Shown here piece after piece: positions 1 through 6,820 of a stretch of DNA of 7,005 nt. The translations under genes and the position numbers were made by a program. Position 1 is the stretch's first letter. Every line of letters begins with the position of its first letter. The DNA lies in assembly GCA_018646825.1 (NCBI GenBank), contig JABGUA010000020.1:1-7005 (forward strand), given 5' to 3'. Under the pieces are notes generated by a model. It saw only the letters and a list, made by a program, of their open reading frames with translations. It was not told where the DNA came from and did no database searches. The DNA is from Piscirickettsiaceae bacterium. Lineage in GTDB: Bacteria > Pseudomonadota > Gammaproteobacteria > Nitrosococcales > Methylophagaceae.

Positions 1-434
1 TATTGCGGAAAAATTTTTAATCTTGAGAATAGTGCCTCCCAGGCTGTGATACTGGCTAGAGGCATTGCGGCAGATTGTTCCGGTTTAAGAATCAAAGGAG
101 CTTTTGCGGTAATGCGTTCATCGACTAGCTGGTGACTTGCGTAGCAGCCCGGCCGAGAAATATCACCAGCATAAAATATTTTGTCACCGACGTTGAGTAG
201 CGTTGTTTTTTCGCCAGCAGCGATAACAGTTCCCATTGCATCCCACCCTAATATTCTGGGTGTTTCTAGTCGTGAAGTGATGCTTGCTTTGACTTTGGTG
301 TCTACAGGGTTGACGGCGATTGCGCTAATTTTGACAAGGAGATCATGGCCTCTGGCGGTTGGCATATCCTGTTCGAAGCTGGTTGGCGCAGCATCGTTCA
401 TCTGATAGCCAATCGCTTTCATTTTTTCAGACAT
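1..434 (-). CDS. Zinc-type alcohol dehydrogenase / quinone oxidoreductase-like protein (partial, C-terminus beyond left edge)
   Basis: The frame is open from an ATG at 434 to the window edge, giving 144 residues of N-terminal sequence (MSEKMKAIGYQ...). It reads as the GroES-like catalytic domain of the medium-chain dehydrogenase/reductase superfamily. Visible landmarks are AVNPVDTKV (residues 40-48), RILGWDAMG (60-68), VGDKIFYAGDISRPG (82-96), LVDERI (103-108) and MPLASITAWEALF (124-136). These match the subfamily often annotated as zinc-binding alcohol dehydrogenase family protein or NADPH:quinone reductase-like protein. Such enzymes normally run to about 335-340 residues, with a Rossmann NAD(P)H domain that would lie left of this window. 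The substrate cannot be inferred, and the name 'zinc-binding' does not prove that metal is bound. Translation could also start at Met5. Ribosome-binding signal is weak (GAG five bases before the ATG). A 181-bp gap separates it from the operon upstream, so it probably has its own promoter. Confidence 0.85.
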   Translation of the reverse strand, partial: MSEKMKAIGYQMNDAAPTSFEQDMPTARGHDLLVKISAIAVNPVDTKVKASITSRLETPRILGWDAMGTVIAAGEKTTLLNVGDKIFYAGDISRPGCYASHQLVDERITAKAPLILKPEQSAAMPLASITAWEALFSRLKIFPQ

Positions 435-468
435 AGATCTCGGTTACTCTGTTTTGATAATCATTGCG

Positions 469-515
469 TTTATATGCAGGGAGAATGCCAGATATTGCCA
501 AAATCAACAATTGTT
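469..515 (-). promoter_or_regulatory. Possible promoter/operator region for the oxidoreductase gene
   Basis: The 435-615 gap holds no gene that I can support. On the minus strand there is a TATAAA box at 474-469, about 35 bases before the ATG at 434, but no good -35 element lies 16-18 bases upstream of it. A perfect 10-bp palindrome, AACAATTGTT, sits at 506-515, about 48 bases upstream of the start point that the TATAAA box would imply. That is a typical place for an activator to compensate for a weak -35. Both elements are short and AT-rich and may be chance, so this is a tentative call. Confidence 0.25.
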
Positions 516-615
516 TATTTTTTCAGTTAGGGCAATGTATTCAGAGTTCAAGGGCTAGGATTCTTTAATAAGCAATGTTGCTGATGGGAATACTATTTTT
601 ATAAGAGGTTTGGTC

Positions 616-1044
616 TTAATTTACTAGTAAGGCTTTTATTGCATTCAGGTAATCTTGCTCAGAAGGCGGCTGGTTATTGCGCTGTGCAGTCCAAAGTGAC
701 TCAGTTAAACATTCCATCATTTGATGTTCAGCATCATGGGCGCTGCCATATTTTGCTTGGAGTTTTGGGTAAAGTGCTCGGATACCTGCTGGTCTATCAG
801 TCGATATTTGCTCATGGAGGGAAATATGTAGACCCATATGTAGATAGGGATTGGTCTGACCATCTTCGACAAAATATTCTTGTTCTAGACTGCTATCAGA
901 CTTGAAGATGGTTTGGTATTCGGGATGTTGTTCAATGACATGGGCGATGCCAGCTTCTAACGCTGACAATGTTTGATTGTTTTGAGCTTTTTGCCAAACG
1001 TCATGATAATACTGGCGTAATTGCTGACGGTTTTGTCCGAACAT
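616..1044 (-). CDS. DUF1841 family protein
   Basis: This 142-residue soluble protein has no signal peptide or membrane segment. It resembles the DUF1841 family (uncharacterised, proteobacterial) along its whole length. The N-terminus MFGQNRQQLRQYYHDVWQK, the central TNPYLHMGLHISLHEQ (residues 64-79), the TDRPAGIRALY stretch (82-92) and a late HDAEHQMMECLTESLW segment (103-118) are the recognisable conserved blocks. Several His and Glu residues recur in the central and late blocks (H69, H73, H77, H103, E106, H107, E111). This could suit metal binding, but no such function is established. Its ATG shares one base with the nth stop codon (TAATG), so it is probably translated by coupling from nth and belongs to the rsx operon. 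It is the last gene before a 181-bp gap. The molecular function is unknown. Confidence 0.88.
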   Translation of the reverse strand: MFGQNRQQLRQYYHDVWQKAQNNQTLSALEAGIAHVIEQHPEYQTIFKSDSSLEQEYFVEDGQTNPYLHMGLHISLHEQISTDRPAGIRALYPKLQAKYGSAHDAEHQMMECLTESLWTAQRNNQPPSEQDYLNAIKALLVN

Positions 1045-1694
1045 TAGTCTTTCTGCACTTTCTTTTGTTGGCGACGAAATTCATCGCACAGGTGGGTGAC
1101 AACGCATTGTTGGCAGAGTGGTTTTCTAGCGACACAGACATAGCGACCATGTAAAATGAGCCAGTGATGGGCATCTTGCATAAATTCTTTCGGTACCACT
1201 TTCATTAGCTTATCTTCAACGGCACGGACGGTTTTACCTTTAGCAAGACCTGTTCGGTTGGATAAACGGAATAAGTGGGTATCAACTGCAATAACAGGGT
1301 GATTGAATACGGTATTGAGTACCACATTGGCTGTTTTTCGGCCAACGCCGGGTAAGGCCTCTAGTGCTTCTCGGTCTTCTGGGACTTCGCTGTTGTGATT
1401 ATCAATTAGTAGGCGACAGGTTTTGATGACATTGGCCGCTTTGCTATTAAATAGGCCAATGGTTTTGATGTATTGCTTTAAACCCTCAACGCCTAGAGCA
1501 AAGATAGCTTCAGGTGTATTTGCGATAGGGTAGAGCTTATCTGTGGCTTTATTGACGCCAATATCTGTGGCTTGGGCAGATAAGATAACGGCAATTAACA
1601 GTTCAAAAGGGTTGCTAAAATTAAGCTCTGTTGTTGGCGATGGAGTATGCGCCTGTAGGGCTGCAAAAAAGTCATGACGTTGGGCTTGATTCAC
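1044..1694 (-). CDS. nth: Endonuclease III (DNA glycosylase/AP lyase, 4Fe-4S)
   Basis: This bifunctional base-excision repair enzyme removes oxidised pyrimidines (thymine glycol and similar) and cleaves the abasic site. The 216-residue product is about the size of E. coli Nth and collinear with it. The helix-hairpin-helix LPGVGRK spans residues 114-120, with catalytic Lys120 and the conserved Asp138 in AVDTH. The four cluster ligands are Cys187, Cys194, Cys197 and Cys203 (C-X6-C-X2-C-X5-C). All key residues are present, so the enzyme should be active. The start is a GTG at 1694-1692 that overlaps the rsxE stop (GTGA). I prefer it because the N-terminus MNQAQRHDFF aligns with that of other Nth proteins and a GAAGG ribosome-binding site lies six bases upstream. 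The rsxE-nth linkage is the usual one in gammaproteobacteria. Confidence 0.97.
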   Translation of the reverse strand: MNQAQRHDFFAALQAHTPSPTTELNFSNPFELLIAVILSAQATDIGVNKATDKLYPIANTPEAIFALGVEGLKQYIKTIGLFNSKAANVIKTCRLLIDNHNSEVPEDREALEALPGVGRKTANVVLNTVFNHPVIAVDTHLFRLSNRTGLAKGKTVRAVEDKLMKVVPKEFMQDAHHWLILHGRYVCVARKPLCQQCVVTHLCDEFRRQQKKVQKD

Positions 1695-2386
1695 TTCTGA
1701 CCTTCAGGCTGGGCCGAGTTTACAGGTGACACCTGCGTCACAACGTTGGCTGCATGCTTGGCATCGATCACATTTTTTAATGCCACTATAAGCCCAAGCC
1801 CGATAAAGGCGCCGGGCGGGAGTAAGGCCATTAAAAAACCGCGATAATCATCAATGACAATGACAGTAAAGTAACGTGCGTTTTCGCCAAACATCAGGTG
1901 GGCTTCACTGAATAATGTACCTTGTCCAATCACTTCTCGCATTGCACCAAGTAGCACTAAAATTGCGGTGAAACCAATACCCATCATTAAGCCATCTATA
2001 ATAGAAGGCCCAACAGGATTACGTGCGGCAAAGGCTTCGGCTCGACCTGTAATGGCACAGTTGGTAACGATTAAAGGGATGAAGATGCCCAGGATTAGAT
2101 AGAGCTCATGAAACCAAGCACTCATTGATAACTCGATGACTGTCACGATGGAGGCGATGATCATGACAAAGACGGGTAAACGTGCTTCATCAGGAATATG
2201 GTTGCGAAAAAGTGAGACTAAGCCATTGGAGGCGACTAACGTTAGGATGGTCGCCAGTCCAAGACCTAAACCGTTGATTACTGTATTACTGACGGCCAAG
2301 AGAGGGCATAAACCTAAGAGTTGGACCAAGGCTGGGTTATTTTTCCAGAGACCGTCTCGAATAATTGTTTGGTATTGCTCAGTCAT
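1691..2386 (-). CDS. rsxE: Ion-translocating oxidoreductase complex subunit E (RsxE/RnfE)
   Basis: This is an integral inner-membrane subunit of the Rsx/Rnf complex, 231 residues with about six hydrophobic segments (roughly 20-34, 39-60, 70-90, 93-113, 129-149 and 183-204). It is paralogous to RsxA, and the shared motifs are visible: LLGLCPLLAVS (23-33, Cys27) and IPLIVTNCA (103-111, Cys110). In the family these two cysteines, together with the pair in RsxA, are reported to hold an intramembrane [2Fe-2S] cluster between the two subunits. The insert GRAEAFAARNP (114-124), following the second cysteine, distinguishes RsxE from RsxA. The polar C-terminal tail after about residue 208 is variable in the family. 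The ATG overlaps the rsxG stop by four bases (ATGA) and lacks its own clear ribosome-binding site, which suggests translational coupling. Confidence 0.96.
   Translation of the reverse strand: MTEQYQTIIRDGLWKNNPALVQLLGLCPLLAVSNTVINGLGLGLATILTLVASNGLVSLFRNHIPDEARLPVFVMIIASIVTVIELSMSAWFHELYLILGIFIPLIVTNCAITGRAEAFAARNPVGPSIIDGLMMGIGFTAILVLLGAMREVIGQGTLFSEAHLMFGENARYFTVIVIDDYRGFLMALLPPGAFIGLGLIVALKNVIDAKHAANVVTQVSPVNSAQPEGQK
1701..1705 (-). promoter_or_regulatory. Ribosome-binding site for nth
   Basis: GAAGG on the minus strand lies six bases before the GTG start of nth, inside the 3' end of rsxE. It decides the choice of the GTG start. It is also one of the few clear Shine-Dalgarno sequences in the operon, so nth may be initiated independently as well as by coupling. 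Confidence 0.6.
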
Positions 2387-3021
2387 GATGGTGCTTTATC
2401 GTGTTCTTTAAACAAGTCAGTTTGATTTTGTTCGAAGTAGTGTAGTGCATTTTTAATCGCTTGGATAACAGCTCTTGGGGTAATTGTAGCCCCAGTGAAC
2501 TGATCAAATTGCCCGCCATCTTTTTTGACGGCCCATTGTGAGGGTTCAGGCTTATTTAAACCTAAACCTGAAAATTGGCTAATCCAATCAGCTTTACGGT
2601 CATCAATTTTATCACCTAATCCGGGGGTTTCTTTATGGCTAATCACTCTAACACCAGCTAATGTTCCTGTTTGATAGACCCCGACTAACAATTTGATTTT
2701 ACCGTTGTAGCCATTGGGTGCAACAACAGTGAAAATAGCTGCAACAGGTTGTTCGTTTTTCCTTGCACGATAGACCGTGGTGGGCTTTGTCGTCGAGAGC
2801 TGTTTATTCGGCTTTATTTCAATCGTGTCCGATAATATATCGTTATTGTATTCATTAGCCGTGATAAGCACATTGATAGCGTTGAGAAGGGCTTGACGCT
2901 CATTTTCAGCTATTTTGTCGCGCGTGGCATTTTCAGTAATCACGACTAGGCCACTAGAACCGATTGCAAAAACAGCAAGCATTAAGCCGATACCCAGAAT
3001 GTGTTTTTGAATTGCGTTCAT
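2383..3021 (-). CDS. rsxG: Ion-translocating oxidoreductase complex subunit G (RsxG/RnfG), covalent-FMN protein
   Basis: This 212-residue subunit has one N-terminal membrane anchor (about residues 9-28) and a periplasmic FMN-binding domain. The flavinylation motif TGAT is at residues 176-179 in GGQFDQFTGATITPRAV, with Thr179 the expected phosphoester attachment site for FMN. The conserved SHKETPGLGDKI stretch (128-139) is also present. In the family the covalent FMN is added by ApbE, which is not encoded in this window. RsxG is thought to relay electrons with RsxD on or near the periplasmic face. The length is typical (the E. coli protein is slightly over 200 residues). The ATG overlaps the rsxD stop by one base (TGATG). 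Confidence 0.96.
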   Translation of the reverse strand: MNAIQKHILGIGLMLAVFAIGSSGLVVITENATRDKIAENERQALLNAINVLITANEYNNDILSDTIEIKPNKQLSTTKPTTVYRARKNEQPVAAIFTVVAPNGYNGKIKLLVGVYQTGTLAGVRVISHKETPGLGDKIDDRKADWISQFSGLGLNKPEPSQWAVKKDGGQFDQFTGATITPRAVIQAIKNALHYFEQNQTDLFKEHDKAPS

Positions 3022-4052
3022 CAGCGTTTGGCACCGTAGACACGTGGCTGAGTGAGGTCATCAATTAAAGGTACAAGCATATTCATTAATAGTACAGCGA
3101 AGGCGATGCCATCTGGATAGCCGCCCCAGACGCGAATAATATAGGTGAGAAGGCCAATGCCTGCACCATAAATAAGGCGACCTTTAAGGGTGGTTGAAGC
3201 TGAGACAGGGTCAGTGGCGATAAAAAAGGCGCCAATCATGGTACCGCCACTTAATAAGTGAAAAAGGGGTGATGCAGTGGTGTCGGGTGCTATTAACCAA
3301 GTGATTAAGCTAATGGTGGTCAATCCGGCTAACATGGCAACGGGGATATGCCAGCTGATTATTTTACGATAAAGTAAGAATAACCCCCCAACTGCAAACC
3401 AAATATTGACCCATTCCCAGCCTTTGCCTGCGAGCAAACCAAAAGCACTGTTTTGCTGGATTAGCGGGGGTGTTTGTTGCAAGCCGATTTGGGTTTTCAT
3501 ACTGTCCAATGGCGTTGCACCTGAGATTGCATCTAGGCTTAATTGGTAGGGGCTTTGTTCCGTAAAGATGACTTGAAAAGCAGTTGTGAAAGTGATGTCA
3601 ATATTATTGAGCTCAGCGACAGGCAACCAGCGGGTCATTTCTACAGGAAATGAAATCAGCAGCAGTACGTAGGCAACCATTGCTGGATTAAAAGGGTTAT
3701 AGCCCAAGCCACCATATAAATGTTTAGCGAAAACAATAGCGAAAATGATACCGACAACTGTTAACCACCAAGGGGCAAGAGGGGGTATGGCAACGGCTAA
3801 TAAGACCGCTGTAACGATCGCACTGCCGTCGGTTAAGAATGGTTTGATAGGCCGGTGACGACATTTAAGCATCAGGGCTTCGGCGGTTAGTGCAACAATA
3901 CTCGCTAACACGATGTTAATTAATACGCCGGGGCCAAAGAAGACAGTCAGTGCGGTCACTGCTGGGATCAGTGCTAACAATAGCAGCACCATATGGTCAG
4001 TGACTCGGTTTGTTCCAGAAAGGTAGGGTGGTGTGAGTTTAAACAAGGCCAT
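3021..4052 (-). CDS. rsxD: Ion-translocating oxidoreductase complex subunit D (RsxD/RnfD), covalent-FMN membrane protein
   Basis: This 343-residue polytopic membrane subunit belongs to the NqrB/RnfD family and has about nine or ten hydrophobic segments. The covalent FMN motif SGATPLD is at residues 177-183, with Thr180 the expected attachment site, preceded by the typical DAI. Other family marks are YNPFNPAM (118-125), FFIATDPVSA (276-285) and GGYPDGIAFAVLLMN (310-324). RsxD is a candidate for part of the ion-translocating path. I place the start at the ATG at 4052, which shares one base with the rsxC stop (TGATG). An in-frame TTG directly before it, at 4055, would add one residue, but ATG is the stronger initiator. 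The C-terminus overlaps the rsxG start by one base. Confidence 0.95.
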   Translation of the reverse strand: MALFKLTPPYLSGTNRVTDHMVLLLLALIPAVTALTVFFGPGVLINIVLASIVALTAEALMLKCRHRPIKPFLTDGSAIVTAVLLAVAIPPLAPWWLTVVGIIFAIVFAKHLYGGLGYNPFNPAMVAYVLLLISFPVEMTRWLPVAELNNIDITFTTAFQVIFTEQSPYQLSLDAISGATPLDSMKTQIGLQQTPPLIQQNSAFGLLAGKGWEWVNIWFAVGGLFLLYRKIISWHIPVAMLAGLTTISLITWLIAPDTTASPLFHLLSGGTMIGAFFIATDPVSASTTLKGRLIYGAGIGLLTYIIRVWGGYPDGIAFAVLLMNMLVPLIDDLTQPRVYGAKR

Positions 4053-5536
4053 CAAGATTGATTCTCATCAGCTTTCTTTACGGCTTGGCTTGCTGCTAAT
4101 GCGGCTTTGCGTTGTTGTTGGCGCAGTGCTTTTTCCTGTTTTTCTAGTTCTTGACGTGACTGTCTATTTTCATGTCGGATTCGTGCAGCATCAGATTTTT
4201 GGGTTTCTTGCTGTTGGTTCATGGTTTCAGTCTTAGCGAATTTAAAATACTGAACTAAAGGGATTTCGCTTGGACAGACATAATTACAGCAGCCACATTC
4301 AATACAATCAAATAGATTGTAGTCAACGGTTTTTTCTAGGTCTTTGGCCTTAGCATGCCAATAGAGCTGTTGAGGTAATAAACTAACAGGGCATACCGTC
4401 GCGCAGTCACCGCAACGAATACAAGGCATAGCTTGTTCAGCAGGCGCAGCATGTTCAACACCGACTAAGATACAGTTGGCGGTTTTGGTAATGGGTAAGT
4501 TTGCACTAGGCAGTGGGTATCCCATCATTGGGCCGCCCTGAATAATGGGATATCCCATTTGCCATTTCGTTTCACAAAAGGTCAGACAATCTTCAATTGG
4601 TGTGCCGAAAGGAACATCAAGGTTACCCGCATTTTTGACAGCATTACCTGTAATGGTGACGATGCGAGAAATAAGTGGTTCACCAAAATTGATTGCGCGG
4701 GCAATGGCGTAGGCAGTACCCACATTGTGCATGACAATACCGATATCTATCGGTAAGCCGCCATTGGGGACTTGTTTGTTTGTAATAACTTGGATGAGTT
4801 GTTTTTCACTGCCAGCAGGGTAACGTGTTGGCACAATGATAATGTCTAAACCGTCACTGTCGCTATGTTTTTCTAGCGCCGTTTGCATGGCATTAATTGC
4901 ATTGGGCTTATTATCTTCAATGGCGATAATGCAGCGCTTGGCTTTGATAGCATGGCGCATAATGGCAATGCCATCGAGTATGCCTTGTGCCCTTTCACGC
5001 ATAATCATGTCATCACAACTGATATAAGGTTCACATTCAACGCCGTTAATAATTAAGGTGTCAACGTGATGATGGATGCCTGGGTTGAGCTTAATAAAGC
5101 TAGGGAATCCTGCACCGCCGAGCCCTACGATTCCCGAATCTCGTATCAGTTGGCGTAACTCATGTTCTGAACAGTCTTTGTAGTTTGCTATGGGGTTTAA
5201 GGTTGTCCATTGATCTTTACCATCAGTTTCAATGCTAATACACGGTGCAGATAAGCCTGATGGGTGTGGAATAGGCTGATCATCAATTGCCGTGATTTGG
5301 CCGGAACTCGGTGCATGTAGACAAACAGAGACGTGGCCTTCTGCTTTAGCGATGCGTTGGCCTTTTAAGACAGTATCTCCTACTTTTACAATAGGGACTG
5401 CAGCATTACCAATATGTTGTTGTAAAGGTAAGGTGAGCACTTTGCTTAAGGGAGCTGAACGAATTGGCAGTTGAGTCGAGCGTTCCTTTTGACCTTCTAA
5501 CACTAAACCGCCTGGAAATGACCCTAGTTGTATCAT
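4052..5536 (-). CDS. rsxC: Ion-translocating oxidoreductase complex subunit C (RsxC/RnfC), NADH/FMN/4Fe-4S subunit
   Basis: This is the peripheral cytoplasmic subunit where NADH reacts. The 494-residue product opens with the RnfC barrel-sandwich region, including HAPSSGQITAI (74-84). A NuoF-like nucleotide/FMN-binding core follows, with GLGGAGFPSF (138-147) and NGVECEPY (164-171). A SLBB-like segment comes next, around GIVMHNVGTAYA (266-277) and VTITGNAV (293-300). Two [4Fe-4S] ferredoxin motifs are complete: Cys372/375/378/382 and Cys411/414/417/421. The tail after about residue 437 is Gln-, Lys- and Ala-rich and probably helical. It is short compared with E. coli RsxC, which is well over 700 residues because of a long Ala-rich C-terminal extension. 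The ATG overlaps the rsxB stop (ATGA). No frameshift is seen, and the stop abuts rsxD, so the short length looks genuine. Confidence 0.97.
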   Translation of the reverse strand: MIQLGSFPGGLVLEGQKERSTQLPIRSAPLSKVLTLPLQQHIGNAAVPIVKVGDTVLKGQRIAKAEGHVSVCLHAPSSGQITAIDDQPIPHPSGLSAPCISIETDGKDQWTTLNPIANYKDCSEHELRQLIRDSGIVGLGGAGFPSFIKLNPGIHHHVDTLIINGVECEPYISCDDMIMRERAQGILDGIAIMRHAIKAKRCIIAIEDNKPNAINAMQTALEKHSDSDGLDIIIVPTRYPAGSEKQLIQVITNKQVPNGGLPIDIGIVMHNVGTAYAIARAINFGEPLISRIVTITGNAVKNAGNLDVPFGTPIEDCLTFCETKWQMGYPIIQGGPMMGYPLPSANLPITKTANCILVGVEHAAPAEQAMPCIRCGDCATVCPVSLLPQQLYWHAKAKDLEKTVDYNLFDCIECGCCNYVCPSEIPLVQYFKFAKTETMNQQQETQKSDAARIRHENRQSRQELEKQEKALRQQQRKAALAASQAVKKADENQS

Positions 5537-6093
5537 GGCTGTTTAGCCTGCTTTGATTCGGTCTCACTAGGATCTGGCCAGCGCCAGGAATTAGGATCGA
5601 GTGGTGTTTCAACCATGTCAATGCAGTCGACAGGGCAAGGGGGTAAGCAGAGGTCGCACCCGGTACACTCATCGGCAATGACGGTATGCATTTGTTTTGC
5701 AGCCCCTAGAATGGCATCAACAGGACAAGCTTGGATGCAAAGTGTGCAGCCAATACAGCGTGCTTCATCAATAACGGCTAAGGTTTTTGGTTTTTCGATA
5801 CCGCATTCATCATCAAGTGGTTTGACTTCAACTTCAAGTAAGTTGGCTAGGGCTTGTATCGTGGTTTCACCACCCGGCGGGCAGCGATTAATATCAACTT
5901 CACCTTCGGCAATGGCTTGTGCATACGGACGGCAACCAGCGAAACTACATTGGCCACATTGAGTTTGAGGGAGAAGTTTGTCGATTTGTTCAACAATGGG
6001 GTCACCTTCAACTTTAAAGCGGATGGCGGCAAAACCCAATAAGAGCCCGAAGACCAGTGCTAATGAGGTGATGGCGATAATGGCAGTGAACAT
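5533..6093 (-). CDS. rsxB: Ion-translocating oxidoreductase complex subunit B (RsxB/RnfB), ferredoxin-like subunit
   Basis: This Fe-S electron carrier of the complex has 186 residues. An N-terminal membrane anchor (about residues 4-24) is followed by the CX2CX4CX16C cluster domain (Cys46, Cys49, Cys54, Cys71, in TQCGQCSFAGC and RCPPGG). A two-[4Fe-4S] ferredoxin domain follows, with Cys113/116/119/123 and Cys143/146/149/153. All cluster ligands are intact. In the family this subunit is the site of exchange with ferredoxin, or in E. coli is part of the route to SoxR. The length matches compact gammaproteobacterial RnfB, without the extra ferredoxin repeats seen in some anaerobes. The ATG lies two bases after the rsxA stop with no strong ribosome-binding site, and the stop overlaps the rsxC start. 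Confidence 0.97.
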   Translation of the reverse strand: MFTAIIAITSLALVFGLLLGFAAIRFKVEGDPIVEQIDKLLPQTQCGQCSFAGCRPYAQAIAEGEVDINRCPPGGETTIQALANLLEVEVKPLDDECGIEKPKTLAVIDEARCIGCTLCIQACPVDAILGAAKQMHTVIADECTGCDLCLPPCPVDCIDMVETPLDPNSWRWPDPSETESKQAKQP

Positions 6094-6095
6094 AA

Positions 6096-6677
6096 TTAAA
6101 CTTTAACGAGTCCGGTAAAGCCCATAAATGCCATCGACATAAGCCCTGCGGTAATGAGGGCGATTGCGGCACCTTGGAAAGGCACGGGGACATCAGAGAC
6201 AGCAATGCGCTCACGCATAGCAGCAAAAACAATTAACACCGCGGAAAAGCCAATGGCGGCACCAAAGCCGTACAGCGCAGACTCAATAAAGCCATTTTCT
6301 TGCTGAACGTTAAGAAGGGCGACGCCTAAAACTGCACAATTGGTTGTAATAAGCGGGAGAAAAATACCAAGGACTTGATAGAGCATCGGGCTGGTTTTAT
6401 GAACGACTAATTCGGTGAATTGTACGACGACAGCAATCACAAAGATAAAGCTTATCGTTCGTAGAAATTCGATGTCTAGTGGCGCTAATAAGAATTCATT
6501 AACGAGATAGCTTGTAATCGAAGATAAGGTGAGGACGAAGGTGGTTGCCAATCCCATACCCAACGCTGTCTCAAGTTTGCGAGAGACACCCATAAAAGGG
6601 CATAAGCCCAAGAATTTTACTAGGACGATGTTATTGACCAGAATGGTGCTCACTAAAATGAGGGCATAATCTGCCAT
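6096..6677 (-). CDS. rsxA: Ion-translocating oxidoreductase complex subunit A (RsxA/RnfA)
   Basis: This is the first gene of the operon and encodes a 193-residue membrane subunit with six predicted hydrophobic segments (roughly 5-25, 38-58, 72-93, 101-122, 134-154 and 170-190). Diagnostic motifs are VKFLGLCPFMGVSRK (20-34, Cys26) and LPLITTNCAVLG (107-118, Cys114), which are the counterparts of the two cysteines in RsxE. In the family these cysteines are reported to bind an intramembrane [2Fe-2S] cluster. The length is standard for RsxA/RnfA. The ATG at 6677 has a GTAGG ribosome-binding site seven bases upstream and sits about 70 bases downstream of the predicted transcription start. Confidence 0.97.
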   Translation of the reverse strand: MADYALILVSTILVNNIVLVKFLGLCPFMGVSRKLETALGMGLATTFVLTLSSITSYLVNEFLLAPLDIEFLRTISFIFVIAVVVQFTELVVHKTSPMLYQVLGIFLPLITTNCAVLGVALLNVQQENGFIESALYGFGAAIGFSAVLIVFAAMRERIAVSDVPVPFQGAAIALITAGLMSMAFMGFTGLVKV

Positions 6678-6684
6678 GCAATAA

Positions 6685-6689
6685 CCTAC
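6685..6689 (-). promoter_or_regulatory. Ribosome-binding site for rsxA
   Basis: GTAGG on the minus strand lies seven bases before the rsxA ATG. It supports that start and marks the main translation entry point of the operon. Confidence 0.55.
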
Positions 6690-6754
6690 AGAGTTAATCG
6701 GAAATAGGGCGTAGCTGGTGCTAGGGACTGTTTCTTGCTTATTTGACCCCGTTG

Positions 6755-6783
6755 ATTATAGCTGATTTTAGGTTTTTTTCGAA
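6755..6783 (-). promoter_or_regulatory. Predicted sigma70 promoter of the rsx-nth operon
   Basis: On the minus strand, a perfect -10 hexamer TATAAT (6760-6755) lies 17 bases downstream of TTCGAA (6783-6778), a weak -35 matching three of six consensus positions. A run of seven A bases follows the -35. Transcription would begin near 6748, leaving a leader of about 70 bases before rsxA. Its place in the only sizeable gap upstream of rsxA fits a primary operon promoter. I see no convincing terminator between the DAHP synthase stop at 6821 and this promoter, so some read-through into rsx is possible. Confidence 0.55.
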
Positions 6784-6820
6784 GGGTTAAATGGCGCTAT
6801 GCGTACTTTTTTTGCAAACC

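Noticed and set aside
571..582. Inverted repeat AGCAATGTTGCT after the DUF1841 gene, considered as a terminator
   Set aside because: The stem is only 4-5 bp with a 2-4 base loop, is not GC-rich, and has no T-run on the minus-strand side.
639..905. An 88-codon plus-strand open frame opposite the DUF1841 gene
   Set aside because: The minus-strand frame has family conservation and an operon junction; the plus frame has neither.
4053..4055. TTG at 4055 as the rsxD start
   Set aside because: It is in frame and gives only one extra residue, while an ATG follows immediately and forms the TGATG junction. TTG cannot be excluded but is less likely.
5528..5962. A 144-codon plus-strand open frame antisense to rsxB and the start of rsxC
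   Set aside because: It lies opposite a gene with complete Fe-S motifs, its translation is low-complexity Ser/Gln-rich with no recognisable domain, and it is best explained as a shadow of rsxB codon use.
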